A DNA stretch of 29,029 nucleotides. Origin: a virus. The position numbers were made by a program, and so were the translations under genes. Numbering within the stretch: the stretch's first letter is position 1; each line of letters starts with the position of its first letter. Where the stretch lies: positions 1 through 29,029 of the IMG/VR virus record IMGVR_UViG_3300006737_000125; one strand, given 5' to 3'. A model generated the notes under the pieces. The model was not told where the DNA came from. It saw nothing but the letters and a program-made list of their open reading frames with translations, and made no database searches. Positions 28,975 through 29,029 of this stretch are shown piece after piece.

Positions 28975-29029
28975 CGGCTTCATGAAGCGCTTTACATTCA
29001 GTAACAAAGCACGTCGCTTCTATATATAA

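Larger units (their letters stand above)
28782..29029 (-). promoter_or_regulatory. Non-coding leader with inverted repeats
   Basis: No gene is seen in 248 nt (I see no open frame longer than about 40 codons with a good start). It contains, in order: TTAGTTTAAGTT (28810-28821); a 36-nt imperfect dyad (28844-28879) with the core TGACCT-N6-AGGTCA and outer CCCCC/GGGGG; a dyad TTGTAACA-G-TGTTACAA (28958-28974) with another TGTAACAG at 28948; and a 12-nt palindrome GCTTCATGAAGC (28977-28988). On the minus strand TGATATAGG inside the first dyad could be a weak extended -10. It is probably the control region of the leftward structural operon; its right part may also serve a gene beyond the window. 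Confidence 0.55.

Noticed and set aside
1-29029. Prophage with attachment sites
   Set aside because: No integrase, att-like direct repeats or host genes are visible; nothing shows integration.

Overview
The window is the virion-structure half of a tailed double-stranded DNA phage (Caudoviricetes). Apart from one small gene, every gene reads on the minus strand, so transcription runs from the right edge to the left. Genes are tightly packed (ATGA, TAATG and TGATG junctions are common) and there are no rRNA, tRNA, CRISPR or insertion-sequence features. The host cannot be read directly from the DNA. Several small proteins, the Mtd-type and S74 fibre domains and the head genes remind me of phages of marine bacteria, particularly picocyanobacteria, but that is recall and not proof. 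I recognise no sheath, tail tube or tape-measure gene, so a short-tailed (podovirus-like) virion is the more likely reading.

Right to left. (1) 28782-29029 is a non-coding leader with inverted repeats that look like operators. (2) 28781-23129 encodes eight poorly known proteins. Several are Gly/Ala-rich with glycine-zipper or membrane-like stretches, one resembles a holin, and one is built of 11-residue repeats. They look like internal/ejection proteins. (3) 23132-20661 is the packaging block: a putative small terminase, a repeat-containing protein and the large terminase. (4) 20633-17706 holds an AbrB/MazE-like 60-residue protein, the portal and a scaffold-like protein. The last two overlap by 527 nt in different frames. 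(5) 17642-14642 has three small proteins, then a well-expressed unit with its own extended -10 promoter, the major capsid protein, an abundant 273-residue partner with a strong Shine-Dalgarno, and a terminator.

(6) 14542-10820 carries a helix-hairpin-helix protein, a connector-like protein, a lytic transglycosylase and a run of small proteins, ending with a beta-rich structural protein. (7) 10810-8099 holds a 765-residue virion protein with three FCCH-like repeats and a CxC...CxH (SWIM-like) cluster, then a small Mtd-N-like protein. (8) 7860-8102 is the lone plus-strand gene, a membrane-anchored coiled-coil protein. (9) 7790-1 is the host-recognition module: paired paralogous fibre proteins, an internally duplicated fibre, an Mtd-N fibre, a tail-assembly-chaperone-like protein, a 1036-residue fibre with about 35 copies of a 17-residue repeat and an S74 self-cleaving chaperone, and the start of a second fibre sharing the same N-terminal domain.

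Expected division of labour: terminase and portal load DNA into a capsid built on the scaffold; the connector and neck proteins close the head; the Gly/Ala-rich proteins and transglycosylase probably help DNA cross the envelope; the fibre module binds the host. The most interesting points are the portal/scaffold overprint, the Cys/His cluster in a virion protein, the AbrB-like gene inside the head operon, the unusual Gly/Ala-rich block, and several repeated sequence elements at gene starts.
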